Assembly: GCA_033961575.1 (NCBI GenBank)
Contig: CM066728.1
Coordinates: 108,766,852-108,830,851, forward strand
Direction: 5' to 3'
DNA from: Aselliscus stoliczkanus
Taxonomy: Eukaryota; Chordata; Mammalia; Chiroptera; Hipposideridae
Length of the DNA: 64,000 nt
Numbering within the stretch: the stretch's first letter is position 1; each line of letters begins with the position of its first letter. Of this stretch, positions 12,389-23,339 are shown piece by piece. The notes under the pieces are model-generated. The model ran no database searches, was not told the origin of the DNA, and saw only the letters and a program-made list of their open reading frames with translations. A program made the translations under genes and the position numbers.

Positions 12389-12480
12389 CTCCCATTTCAC
12401 AGATGAAGAAACTGAGGACCAGAAAGGATTCAAAACCAAACAATGAGGAACCAGAGCCACCCTCATGACAATTACACAAG
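12389..12480 (-). repeat. MIR SINE, antisense
   Basis: 'cccatttcacagatgaagaa' and 'actgaggaccagaaagg' match the reversed MIR core. Confidence 0.65.
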
Positions 12481-12689
12481 ACTCACTCTCAGCAAGAAGT
12501 CAAAGAACACCTGTTAGGGGCACTGCATTGTTCATCAGGCCAGGGTGTTTACAGGCTCAGCTTTGCCCTGATACTGACTTTCAGAAAACAGTATGACACT
12601 ATTGTGTAGCATGAATCTGATGAGGGCAGGATGCAGTGAAAACCTAAATTAAAGTGGCTACAACAAAAATAACAAAAAGAAACTACACC

Positions 12690-13260
12690 ACAGAGCAACC
12701 GATTTTATGGGGGTCACAAAGGAGAAAGCACAAACAAAGAGGGGCAATTGAGAGTTGGGGTGAGGGAGGGAGGGTAGAGTCACAAACAGAAATCAAGGAT
12801 GGCAGACCAGTGTGGTCTGCAGAAAGGTGGAGTGTGAACATTCTGAATTTGTAGTGTTCATGAAAATCGGGTCTGGAATTCCAGAAAAGGTGGTAGGCAG
12901 AGTTAGGGCATTGAGAGCCATTAATCCAGACAGAACGATCGGCAATGTGGGAGAAGCTGAAAATTGGCCACAACAAATATGGAGGAACAATGCCTCTGGG
13001 TAGAGCCCTGAGGAACACGTGTGTGATTGGGTGGGTAGAAACTGAAAAGTGTCTACAGAGAATGTGGAGAGGGAAAAAAAATGTCAGAGAACCAGAATGC
13101 TTCCAGATGACAGGAACCAAGAGAGAGGTTTTGGTTTTTCCTTCCAAGAATATTTTTTCCTCAAATAGACAGAAAGTGGGCAAGAAAAGTCAACACTGCA
13201 GAAATCTAGGATGGAAAATGCCTTTCAGCTGAGCAGGGAATTTTGATGGCAGTTGAAGAG
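12690..13260 (-). repeat. LINE-2 fragment, antisense
   Basis: 'gtagagccctgaggaacac' is the reverse of the L2 'gtgttcctcagggctc' segment. The flanks 'gagaatgtggagaggga' and 'gaaaccaagagaga'-like runs fit the same element. The overlapping frames on both strands are broken. Confidence 0.6.
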
Positions 13261-13269
13261 TGGAGTTAG

Positions 13270-16200
13270 GAAAGTGGGTAAGAAGGAAAAGAAGCAAAGC
13301 TGTAGCTCCTTTTTCCGGAAGTTCAGTGGTGCGTGGGAGGAAGCAGGAAGGACGCCCCTCATTACAAGATATCTAAGAGAAGATAACTTTTTTCTCAGTT
13401 TACCTATGAATTTAATATAAGGTAAACTGAAATGTTTATCAGCAAGAAAGGGCACAGATGTGCATTATTGGGAACATTTGCATAAATACAAATTACAATG
13501 TTAAAATGATGGTGGATATTCTAAAGTGCTTACAAGATATGCTAGAAATAGAATAGAGGTCTTAAAGGTCATATTTAAGAGCAACGGGGAATATAAAATA
13601 GAATGACATTACTACAAAAAGTTAGGAAACAACACTATGTATCAGGAAACAGAATGAGAGATACTAGATATCAATAATGATTACGACAACAATGCAAATG
13701 GCGTAAATTTCTCTCTCTAAATACCCAAGTAAGTTTAAATTTAAAAGAAAAATCAAAATGACAAGGCTTAAAAAAAGGAATGTTTAAAGAAGTTAGGAAA
13801 AAAACACCAAAATATGTTTTAAGAGGTGTATATTTCATGTGGGTATTTAAACAAAACCATGGACATTTCTATAAGCCGAGGCACCAGCTTCACAGCCCAA
13901 CACAATAATGTCACTCCATGCCACTTTGGAGGCTTCAATACCAAGCAATGTGAAAAACTCAAAGTAGAAAAATACAAACTGTAGTTTGCAGGTGATTATT
14001 GCATATGGGATTGGGAAGAAAGCACTATTTACAGTGAATGGAGAATTTTCTGAGTGTCTGGAAAGAAGATAAACATACATCCCAATAGTATCCCTGCATA
14101 CTATTTATAGTCAGGTAAAACTCATGTTGAAAAGAAGATAACCTATTCACAAGAGCACAAAATGTATCAAAATAAAGAATAAACATCCTAAAACTATGTG
14201 GGAACTTTGCAGAGAACATTCTAAAAGCTTTGCTGATTGATTTAATGTATATTCTCAGAAATAGAGAAATCAAACATTTCTAAATTCAAAACCTAAAGCA
14301 ATATATTTAGGGGTCTACCACAGCCTACATAAAAAAAGTAAACACACACACAAAAAATCAAATTCTAATTAAAAATATATGAAAAGAAGAATGGTGGTAG
14401 TCTTGAAGGATATAAGAAGTATGGCAAAATGCAGCAATTACAATCATAAAATTACTGGGCAAAGGACATAGACACGAATTCATGGATAAAAATAGATTTG
14501 GTCTCAAAAGTGAAAAAAATAATATATGACAAAGGAAGCATCCTAATATAACAGAACACAGAAAAATAACTCATCAACCAGGAAAAACAAAAATGACATT
14601 CACATCTTACACTATGATCTTATCAACAAGAAAAAACCAAATTTGTATCTTATATTGATTGTCTATGTTTTTCTGGTGTTTAAGAGCACGTCTCCTTGCC
14701 TACACACACATACACACACAGTACGAGGTTCTAAGAAAAATAATAAATTCAAGAAACATAATAAATGAATGGACAGCCTTTGCTACAAAGAACACAAAGC
14801 CTAGTCTCAGGTTGGCAGGGTGGTGGGACCATGTCCCTGGGGTATGGACCCTGAGTCACTTAGCCTGGCAGTAAACCTTCGGCAGCTACCAAGATGGCAG
14901 CTCCATTTGGTCCCCCGGTGACGCGTGGACAGGGAGGGCCACTGGGAGGAACCTGGACTCTGACAACCGCAAAACACCATCCCAAGGTGCGCCCTGCCTC
15001 ATGCTGAGTGTGTTGCGTGTTTCGTTCCAATGCACTTTTCTGCCTCCAACCATTGCATCTATACAACGTTAAAATGGGTGGTATTCATTTTACCCACACA
15101 GGGGCTGAAACTGTTTTGCTCAGCACACACCCCTACCCTTGAGTGAAGCACTTTGAATAACATTCTCTTTGCAGTGGTTGGATGGAGCACAGGTGGTGTG
15201 TGGTGAAGGGTGGGCAGGAGGTAACGCGTGGGATGCGTGGGTCTCACTTTGGTCTGTGGTTGCACCGGGCTTCATGGTCTCAGGGACTGCTCCCTTGTAT
15301 AAAGGAGACATGCGTAGACTGCCATTGGCCAATTTTTGTTTCTTTATATCTAGCACGTCATATTGTATTGATTTTATTAAATAAGAATTTTTTACTCTCA
15401 TTGAATTGCTAGTCCAGACAAAGCCCAAGCTTTCATTCTAATTCTGGGAACATATTTCCTGAGGCCTTAACAAGAAAAGTACTACATTCTGGGCACTAGA
15501 CCTGGGAAACCGATTCCTCATGCTGATTGCAAACTATATTTGTTAAACATCTGTAATAAAAGGTCTTATTTTTCTTCAAAGTGTCCCTTTTCCCTTTCCT
15601 TATTTAAAAAGGATCACTGACTCCTTTTTTTATAAAAAAAATAAAAACTAGTAAATGTCCTTAAATATCCCCCATGATGGTCACATAAAGTCTCAGGCAC
15701 AAAGGAGTCTACATGGGTATTGAGCTACGTAAGGCCCAAGTGTGGACACCACAGATCAACGTGACAAGGGCGCACCTGGGTCTCTTCAGAGAAGTACGCA
15801 GTGCAGCACAAGTCAGTAGCTTGACTGATTGTTTCTGTCAAAGCTGGTACTATAAATATTAGGTTAGACAATCTGTCTACTTGGCATTTCAGTTTTCCCT
15901 AAGCTCGGTGCTATTTTGAAGTGGATTCTGGAGGTGATGGAAAAGGAAGTGAAATACATCTGTCAGGACCAATCTGATCCAGTCACTACTGTTGGAGAAA
16001 GGAAGCCATTTAACCTAAAACATTTGAATTCTACAGTTGGGACCAACCAGGAATGCTAACTGCTTTTTGTCGAAACTGGGGAGTTTTCTAGAACCCCGAT
16101 TTAAAATGTCACTGGACATAGGTCTATGAAGATATACAGGATAATAGTATTATGTTAACAACTGTCTATGTTTCTTAATGTTGAATCAGAGTTTCATGCA

Positions 16201-17480
16201 CATAAAGACCAAAGAATTAAACATTAATTACTGAATGGCTTTGCTATGCATGTTGTAACACAAAATGCTCGGGAAAAAAAAACAAACCATGAGATTTGCT
16301 AATAATGCCCGTGAGAAAGCAATGTTTATGGTCATACCCCAGCCGAGGACCAAGCCTGGCACAAACTACGTGCTCAGTCAATACTTGCTGAATGAATGAA
16401 CTGAGCTTCCTATTTTCAAAAAGGAATCTGATTACAGTTTTCAGTTCATACACAAATGAAAGTCCAGCATCAAAATTTAAAGGCTATGTTTTTCTCCCAC
16501 CAGCATCACACATTTTGATGAAGTCTTATAAAATAAACTGACTCAGTACAACTTAACAAACAATAATGGGGCCCCTTCTATGTGCCAAAGGCTGGTAACT
16601 GCTGAGGAATTGTGAAGAGTGCTGTCGGAGAAGTGAGCGTGGTGCTTACACAGTCAGGCTCTCCAGACCTTTATAAAGGGGGGACAGGGTGCTGCCGACA
16701 GACACACTAACCCACGAGACACGAAGCTGTCCACACGGCTATCCGGCCATCTCCAGAAGGTAAGCGTGTCAAATACAGGGCCCCTTGTATTTGGATGGTT
16801 TCCCTCCACACACATCTGTCTCACCCACTTGATGATAACACATGGCTTGCCCTCTCACATCTCTGGCTTGTCTCCATTTCTTATTTTGTCAATACTTCAT
16901 CATAACCAGTGTATTTCCCTGATGTATGTTTCTGTGCAGCACCCACGGCAACCACCGTACTCGTAGGACAGCTGCGACATGACACCATCTGGTTCCCTAC
17001 TCAACCCTTTCTCCCAACTCCGGTCACCTTCCTCCAACGGTTCTGACCATTTCATCCAGTGTGGACACGGGCACTATATATGAAGTGCTGTGAAGGCACA
17101 GAGAGAGGAGGGCTCCCATGTCAGCTGGGGCAGGCTCTGGCCACAAACACTACCCCACAGAAATGGGCTTTAACCAAAGGTCAGTGTCTTAACGAAGTGT
17201 TGTCGGTGTCATTATTGTTTTTGGAGTTCCCCAGCCACGTGTGGATGGCAGCTGATGTGGCTGCCTTCTCCGCACGTGGGTGCGCCCGGGTCCCTGGGTC
17301 TGGGCCTGAGTCTGGGTCTGAAGACGCCCTCTCTGCTCCTTGGCTTACAGCCCGTGGGCACAGGCTGCTCCGGGCTCTTTCAGAAGCCCGTGAATGAGTG
17401 GACTGCGTACTGGATGTTAACAGTAACATCAGCATTTTCATAATGCCTCAACATGTGGAAGGAAGACGGAGACTGCATGT
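13270..17480. other. Intron with few recognisable features
   Basis: 13.9-14.6 kb is A-rich. Around 14455 'actgggcaaaggacatagac' resembles sense L1 ORF2, so part may be an old L1. A MIR-like 3' end lies at 16330-16405. The GC-richer stretches near 14880 and 17270 show no exon signals I trust. Confidence 0.45.
16330..16405 (+). repeat. MIR 3' end, sense
   Basis: 'aagcctggcacaaactacgt' then 'gctcagtcaatacttgctga' and 'atgaatgaac', the usual MIR tail pattern. Confidence 0.55.
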
Positions 17481-17483
17481 TAC

Positions 17484-17633
17484 CTGCTGACGTTTTTCAA
17501 ATTCCAGCTTGATCCTGGACTTGATGCAATTGCACGTGTCCTGATAGGTCTGCTGCAGAGCGAGCTCCATGAGATGCTTGTGGTATGCTCCCGCCAGGTT
17601 CCCACAGATGAAAATGATCACATTGGCCAGGAT
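17484..17633 (-). CDS. ADCY2: ADCY2 internal coding exon (adenylyl cyclase type 2)
   Basis: The minus-strand reading from 17633 to 17484 is 50 codons with no stop. It begins ILANVIIFICGNLAGAYH, the end of transmembrane helix 6, and finishes KSRIKLEFEKRQQ, the linker leading into the first catalytic (C1) domain. AG (17634-17635) precedes the exon behind a pyrimidine tract, with a branch-like TGCTGAC about 20 nt upstream (17653-17659). GTAACA follows the last codon. Both ends are phase 0 and the length is a multiple of three. ADCY2 makes cAMP from ATP in the plasma membrane; the family is activated by Gs-alpha and, for type 2, by G-beta-gamma and protein kinase C. The residues ALQQTYQDTCNCIKSR are, from memory, type 2 and not type 4 or 7. 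By the human gene this is probably exon 4 (inference). This exon holds no catalytic residues. It is only part of the gene; no other ADCY2 exon was found in the window. Confidence 0.93.
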
Positions 17634-17662
17634 CTGAGGACAGAAGGCACCAGTCAGCAGGT
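17634..17662 (-). other. ADCY2: Splice acceptor and branch region of the ADCY2 exon
   Basis: Read on the minus strand this is TGCTGAC, then a short T/C-rich tract (TGCCTTCTGTCCT), then CAG directly before the first ATC codon. The spacing from the candidate branch adenine (opposite 17654) to the AG is about 20 nt, normal for mammals. Confidence 0.8.
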
Positions 17663-17669
17663 GCTGTGT

Positions 17670-19790
17670 CTAAGTCGTGGACAACCCAACGCACAGCGGC
17701 AGTCTCCCGAGAGACACCTCTGAGGGAACTTAATTTTATTTCTGTTTCCAGGCAGACATCTGTACATACATAACAGAAACAACTATTGCCTTCAGGGATT
17801 CTGTCTCCTCTGGGATCCAGGCCCTTTGAGAGATGACCCCTTGGTCCCTCCCTTGTCTTTGGGCTCAGCATGAGATCTGCTACCACTAATGCAACAGACG
17901 TGCAGTAAGCAGGTATCAGAGCCAGCCCAGGCTCAGAAGGCCTGGCATGTTTTGAGTGGCACTTCCATGCTTCTTCGGGAAAAGAACATGCCGTGCCTAG
18001 CCCACTGGTCCTAGGAAGATGAAATTCTCATGGAGCAAAGCTGTCCTGGACCACTCACAGTTTACTACAATGTTCCACTGAGATTTCATGGTTGTCACAC
18101 AGCATTTTTTGATCCTAGGTGACTGATACAGGCTACCCTCACACCAAAACTGTATTCACTCAGCCTGGATAAGGGATATCCCTGCTTATCTTTTGTTTAC
18201 ATAAAAATGTGGTAGATTTTTAAAACCTGTAACTCACTACTCTTTTGATGATAAAAATAATTCATGTCCAGAAAGCTTTGGTGGGGAAACAGGAAAATAT
18301 AAAGAAAACCTAAAAGGAATCTATAATTGCCCTTCCCAGGAAGGCTCCTTTGCTGTCCAAGTGGTCTAGTCCCCACTCACAAATCCTTCCTTATTTTCAA
18401 CATTTCTGCCATACTTTGTTTTGCTGAGACCTCTGCCTTTTTTCAAAAGGACTGAATTCATTCTGATTGCAGTGTTTTGCATTGCTTTTTAAATCTAGCA
18501 TTGAATCAGAATTTGTCAGATCATAAAAAGCCTTCGGGGACAGAATTCTGAATGTGTAGATAACATTCTGTGCTATGACTATCCTTTAGCTATGTCCATG
18601 GCTGCCCATCCCTTCGCGCATGTGCATGGCGGTGGCCAATCGTGTGTATAAAGCTCTGGCTTCATAGTGAATCACCTCCGTGGGCTCAACTAGTAAAATA
18701 CACTGAGCTGGAAGCCATGACTATTTCTAAGTTCTTGATACACATTGAAAATTGCTCGGAGGAAATATTCCATTTATATTCTCACCAACAGTGAATAGCA
18801 GTGGTGCTACCAGTGTGCACTTACTTATCAACACATTTTTACATAGAGGTGATAGCACATAAAACCGCTGACGCTCTCATGGGTTCAGAGCGAGGCTTAC
18901 AGGTCTGGCAGTGGACGCGTGGTCTCGCCTGGATAAATGCCCACAGCCCCACCTCCCCACCACCTTACTTCTCACCCATCGGGTCAGCCATGGCTTCCAC
19001 AGCAAAGGCAGGACGCTGCTTTCCCATAGCCCGCGCTCTTCTCTAAGGGTCTCCCAGTAATACGGACCAGCTCAGGCCATCAGTCACCTGAGGTGTGGGC
19101 ATGTGCGGCTGTGGCTTGAACCCCGTTGGGGGCGTTTTTATTCCTATGCCTTCCCTGCCATGGAACAGTGTAATCGCTCTTCCGAGTGAGAGCGCGGAGG
19201 CGGGGAGAAGGGCCTGGACGCCAGGCAGCTCGGCCCGTCGTCTGCGCCTCTCAGAGGGGTCTCCCCCTGAGGAAAGTGGTCACACTCATCTCCTCTGTCC
19301 TTAGCCACGCCGTGAGCCCAGTGGACCACGTGCCGCTGTGCCGGGGGCCGGAGGAGACGGCTGACTCAGGGAACAGCACAAGTCCACACGGCCCAGACTG
19401 GAGCCACATCCTCCACACACTTGGAACGGTGGTAAAAGCGACATTCTCTGCTCCACCTGCCTCGTGCCCTTGTCTGCCTCTCCAGGACACAGGTGTGAAG
19501 GGGGTGTTCATTATTAGCCTCCTGAGGCCCTGGGAAACCCATATGGGGCTGGAGGGTCAAAGCAGGACATGGGGAGACTGATGGGACAAGCTGTTGTCCA
19601 GGCTGGAAGGGGCCTCCGCACTGTCCCATCCGCCCTGCTCGTGCACAGGCATTGGAAGCAGAGAGTTCCCTGCGCTCACCCACATTCTCACAGCAGCCCC
19701 CGAAAATGTTCTTTTATGCAGCCATATTGCATCTGTCCTCCAGTACTACGGATGATTAAAATACCAACTGTGGGTATTGCGCTGCGTGTA
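17670..19790. other. Intron upstream of the exon, with a CpG-rich patch
   Basis: No repeats are identified. From about 19180 to 19375 the sequence is G+C- and CpG-rich, and ends with an AP-1-like ctgactcag (19360-19368). It is too short and too patchy to call a CpG island by eye. Confidence 0.4.
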
Positions 19791-19794
19791 TCTG

Positions 19795-20050
19795 CCTGAA
19801 ATGTGTGTGATACATGCACATGAGAAGGGTACCTGTGTGATATGTGTATGTGATCTGTAGATGATATAGGATATGTGTGCACATGATATGCATGTAAGAT
19901 TTGTGTGGAGTGTATGGTGTGTGTGATACATGCTCGTGATGCATCTGCAACTCTATGTCTGGGATTTGTGTGTGATATGCATTGTGCATGTGGTTTTTGT
20001 GATAGGTATGATGTATGTGTGCATGCTCTGTGTGATTCATGTGTGATGTG
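19795..20050. repeat. Degenerate TG-rich tandem repeat
   Basis: Imperfect repeats of tgtgtgatatgtgtatgtgat-type units with many substitutions. The antisense frames are histidine/threonine-rich artefacts. Confidence 0.8.
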
Positions 20051-20537
20051 CACAGGAGGCAGCTGTGCCCCTTCCCGGAGCTAGGAGCGGGCAGCAGTCT
20101 AAGTGCTATCTGCACGGGCTGTACTCCTTCCCACTGCCATACTTTTACACGTCACCTCTGTCAATGTCAATCATGTGAGCACATGCAAACCCTGGTGGTT
20201 CCTGGCTTCCAAGCTGAGGATGGGTCCTCCTCTAGCTAACGGGAGTGCATTTGAGTGCTGTGCCCAGGGGTGCATCATTAATTAAGCCCTGCCAAACTTT
20301 GCTTCTACAAAATGGCCATCTACATTGCTAAAGAGTCTTTCACCTTGTCACTGCTAGGTTTGCTTTGAAGAACAGAGCACGAAAGCCTGCAGGAACAAGA
20401 CATGCCAGCACAAACCAGATGGCTCAGAACTAGCAAATACTCTCTCATTCCTTATTAGGTGCAGCTGAAATAATAATAAAAATAACAGTGCTTATCTCTG
20501 AGAGCTTTTTATTTTTCTCCTTAAAAAATGCTTTTCA

Positions 20538-20657
20538 GGGCCGGCCAAGTGGTGCGGTGGTTAAGCGCTGGCCTGGGAAGCCAGCGGCCCCAGTTCAGGT
20601 CCCACATATGAGGGCCAGTGACACTGCCCTAAAAAAAAAAAAAAAAAAAAAAAAAAA
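20538..20657 (+). mobile_element. Short tRNA-derived SINE
   Basis: Starts gggccggccaagtggtgcgg and carries the tggcctgggaagcca hairpin, B box ggttcaggtcc-like sequence (agttcaggtcc) and a poly-A of about 27 nt. Flanks gcttttcag (20530-20538) and gctttcaag (20658-20666) form an imperfect target duplication. Confidence 0.9.
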
Positions 20658-20666
20658 GCTTTCAAG

Positions 20667-22980
20667 GCGAAAATGTAAACATTTTAGGAAGCCAGTTCCT
20701 CCAAAATAAAAACCAAATGCAAACAGCAGAACTGAATGAAGGCATCACCTGTCCCCAACTTCCCTGAGTGGGGACACTCCTAGAACAACACTGCCTCTTT
20801 CTGACACAGTGTACTGGCAACTTGGCATTGTCACGGAACTTAAGGAAAAGCCTTCTTTTGGTCATTCATGCTGGACTCTGCAGTGCTTCAAGCAGATGCA
20901 ATTTGAACACCTCCTGACTATAGGTAACTGGAAAGAATGAATTTAGCAACTTGGATTTAGATGTGCAAAGGAAAATCCTGAAGAAATAGACAACTTAGAA
21001 TTTTAATGCCAAGTAAAAGATGGTATTTCTTTTCTGATGAAACAATTCATCAAGTTACAACCATTTTTTTGGTTTCACCTTAAAATACTTTCAGGTTAAT
21101 AGAATGGGTCCTGGTATTTTAATAACAAAACGAATTCCCAAATATAACTGATGTCCTAAAGTATTTTTCTTTCAAGAGATATATCCATATACTTTGTATA
21201 AAATTGTACCAAAGACTTTGTATAAAATCGAGGGCACCAAGGAAGTGATGTGAATAAGGTTTTCTTTTCAAAATAATAGCAAAGCATATTATTTTCTACA
21301 AGACTAGTAAGCAGAACACACAAAAAAATCCTATCTTTACAATGTTGGATTTGTTTTTATAACATCAAGCTGTCTTGATGTCTTCTTTTAACTTGTTGCT
21401 TCATCTAGCTACTCTCACATCTGTCAGAAAACAGGAGAAACCTGGCCTCCCATGAGCTGTCTTAGAAGAAAACAAATGGTTTAAGGGGATAATAGCAGTC
21501 AACGTTTACCCTAAAGATTCAAACCCGGCCTTGAAATGAAGCATGGTCCGTGGTCCAGACTCTGTGCCAACCGGCCTCCACCGACATCACAGAAGCCTGG
21601 TCACCCCTGCCCATCTTCCTTTTAGATACCTGTGGGGCGATTTGTCAGTACCCGTTAGTGATTCTCAGGAGATGCATGATTATTAAATCCAGTGCCACTG
21701 GGCAGGTCGCATCTACCCCCATCACCACTGCTCTTCCAAACATGCCTTATGTCTGTTCATCCTTGCCAGAGTCCAGAAAGTGAAACAGGCAAGAGGATGG
21801 ACATGTTTCATTATCTCATTTTACAGGCAAGGATACAAAGTTCTAAAAGATTAAGAGACTTGAGAGTAGGCCCCAGCCAGGCAGCCCCATTCACGTGGGT
21901 CTGGTCAGGTTCCTCCAGTGGATCTGACCCTCTACTAGGTAACGGGGAAGGTGTTTCTAAAGAAAATCTAAAGATACATGTGTTATTTTGCAAGAAGCTA
22001 ACATTATTTTTCGTTATAAAGCATTTGTGTCTTATGCTATAAAGAGAGTCCCTCATTTAAAGTTATTTTAAGTGGCTATGTTTTGGGAACCACCTGTCCA
22101 TGGCGTTTAACTGGTGATGGGCACGTCTGTGCATGTTCAGAGGAAAGTAAGGCTCTCGACAGGGTCATGTGACCAAGGGTGAATGGTATGAGAGTTATCT
22201 CATCTGGGAAGGGGGCGCTTCAATGCATGAGCTCACTGACTTTGAACATGTGAGCAGTTGTCCTGTGGGTCAGGTGGTCACTCAGACCCCTTGTGATTCT
22301 GAGATGGACAATTTAAGGAGTTTCATCTTCTGATTCTTAGACTTAGGTTAGGGCTGCAAACTATAATGCGCACGGGGGATAGCAGGCAGCTGTCGTGCAA
22401 GCTGAGGGGAGGGTGCGGCCCTGAGGAATGATGAGAAAAGCATCACTTAAAGATGTGGCTTCTCTATGAACTAATCACACAGAGCTGAACCGGAGGAGGT
22501 AACAGCACTTGAAGCAGGTCATCAGCTTAAAACAAAGCAGATCATAAATATGCAAAAACACCAATTATAAGTCAAAGGAAAATAAAAGGGAATGCAAGAA
22601 CTTGATGAATGCAAGAACTTGATGAAGAGAGCTGCAAATGAATATTCAGCAAGCTCCCACATCTCGTAAGCATCAAATTTGGCTTCAATAGCACAGTGAT
22701 CTTGCTTGGGGTAGATAATGATCAGGCACAGTTCTTAACTGAGCTCTCAAACATGGCTGCCGAGCACCCGCGATCCAATCTCCTTAGTATTTCTTTCAAC
22801 ACCCTAAGAATTAAATGTGTCATACACCCTGACCTCAGGATTTCTGCTTTTTATTAGTCATTTGGTGCAAACCAGAAACCCTGTCCTGTGACTAATGGCA
22901 TCCAGTGATCCTGAGGTCAGGTGATAGAATCTTCTTCTATTTTAAAATCTCTCCAAATGAGGACAAATGAAATTAGAATA
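20667..22980. other. Intron with one weak MIR
   Basis: No coding or RNA gene. A reversed MIR core (ctcattttacaggcaaggat) is at 21805-21900. A 17-bp exact tandem duplication is at 22590-22623. Confidence 0.45.
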
Positions 22981-23336
22981 TGTGAAGGGCTGAATGTTTA
23001 TGTCCCCACAAAATTCATATGCTGAAGCCTTAATTCCTAGCAGAATGGGTTCAAGAGGTGGGGACTCTGGGAGGTACTTAGGTTTAGATGAGGTCATGAG
23101 GGCTGGGCCCCACCAAGGGATTAGTGTCTCTATAAGGAGAAGAGGCCAGAGCTCGCTCTCAGCCCTGGGAGGGTATAAGATCTGCAAGCCAGGAAGAGAG
23201 CTCTCATCGGGAACTGAATAATTAAAGCACCTTGACCTTGGACTTCCAGACTCCAGAACTGTGGCAAGTAAATGTCCATTGTTTAAGCTACACAGTCTGT
23301 GGTGCTCTGTTATGGCGGACAGAGCAGGCTAAGAAA
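22981..23336 (+). mobile_element. MLT1-like solo LTR
   Basis: 'ggctgaatgtttatgtcccc', 'aaattcatatgctgaagcc', 'gatgaggtcatgagggctg', 'cttggacttccagactcc', 'agaactgtggcaagtaaatg' and a final 'ggctaagaaa' follow the MLT1A order. Confidence 0.85.
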
Positions 23337-23339
23337 GTA

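Noticed and set aside
12683..13183. 166-codon minus-strand frame
   Set aside because: It overlaps an antisense L2 relic and has no recognisable host protein domain.
17497..17886. 129-codon minus-strand frame starting in the intron
   Set aside because: The first part is intron and it is in a different frame from the ADCY2 exon. Only 17484-17633 in the ADCY2 frame is coding.
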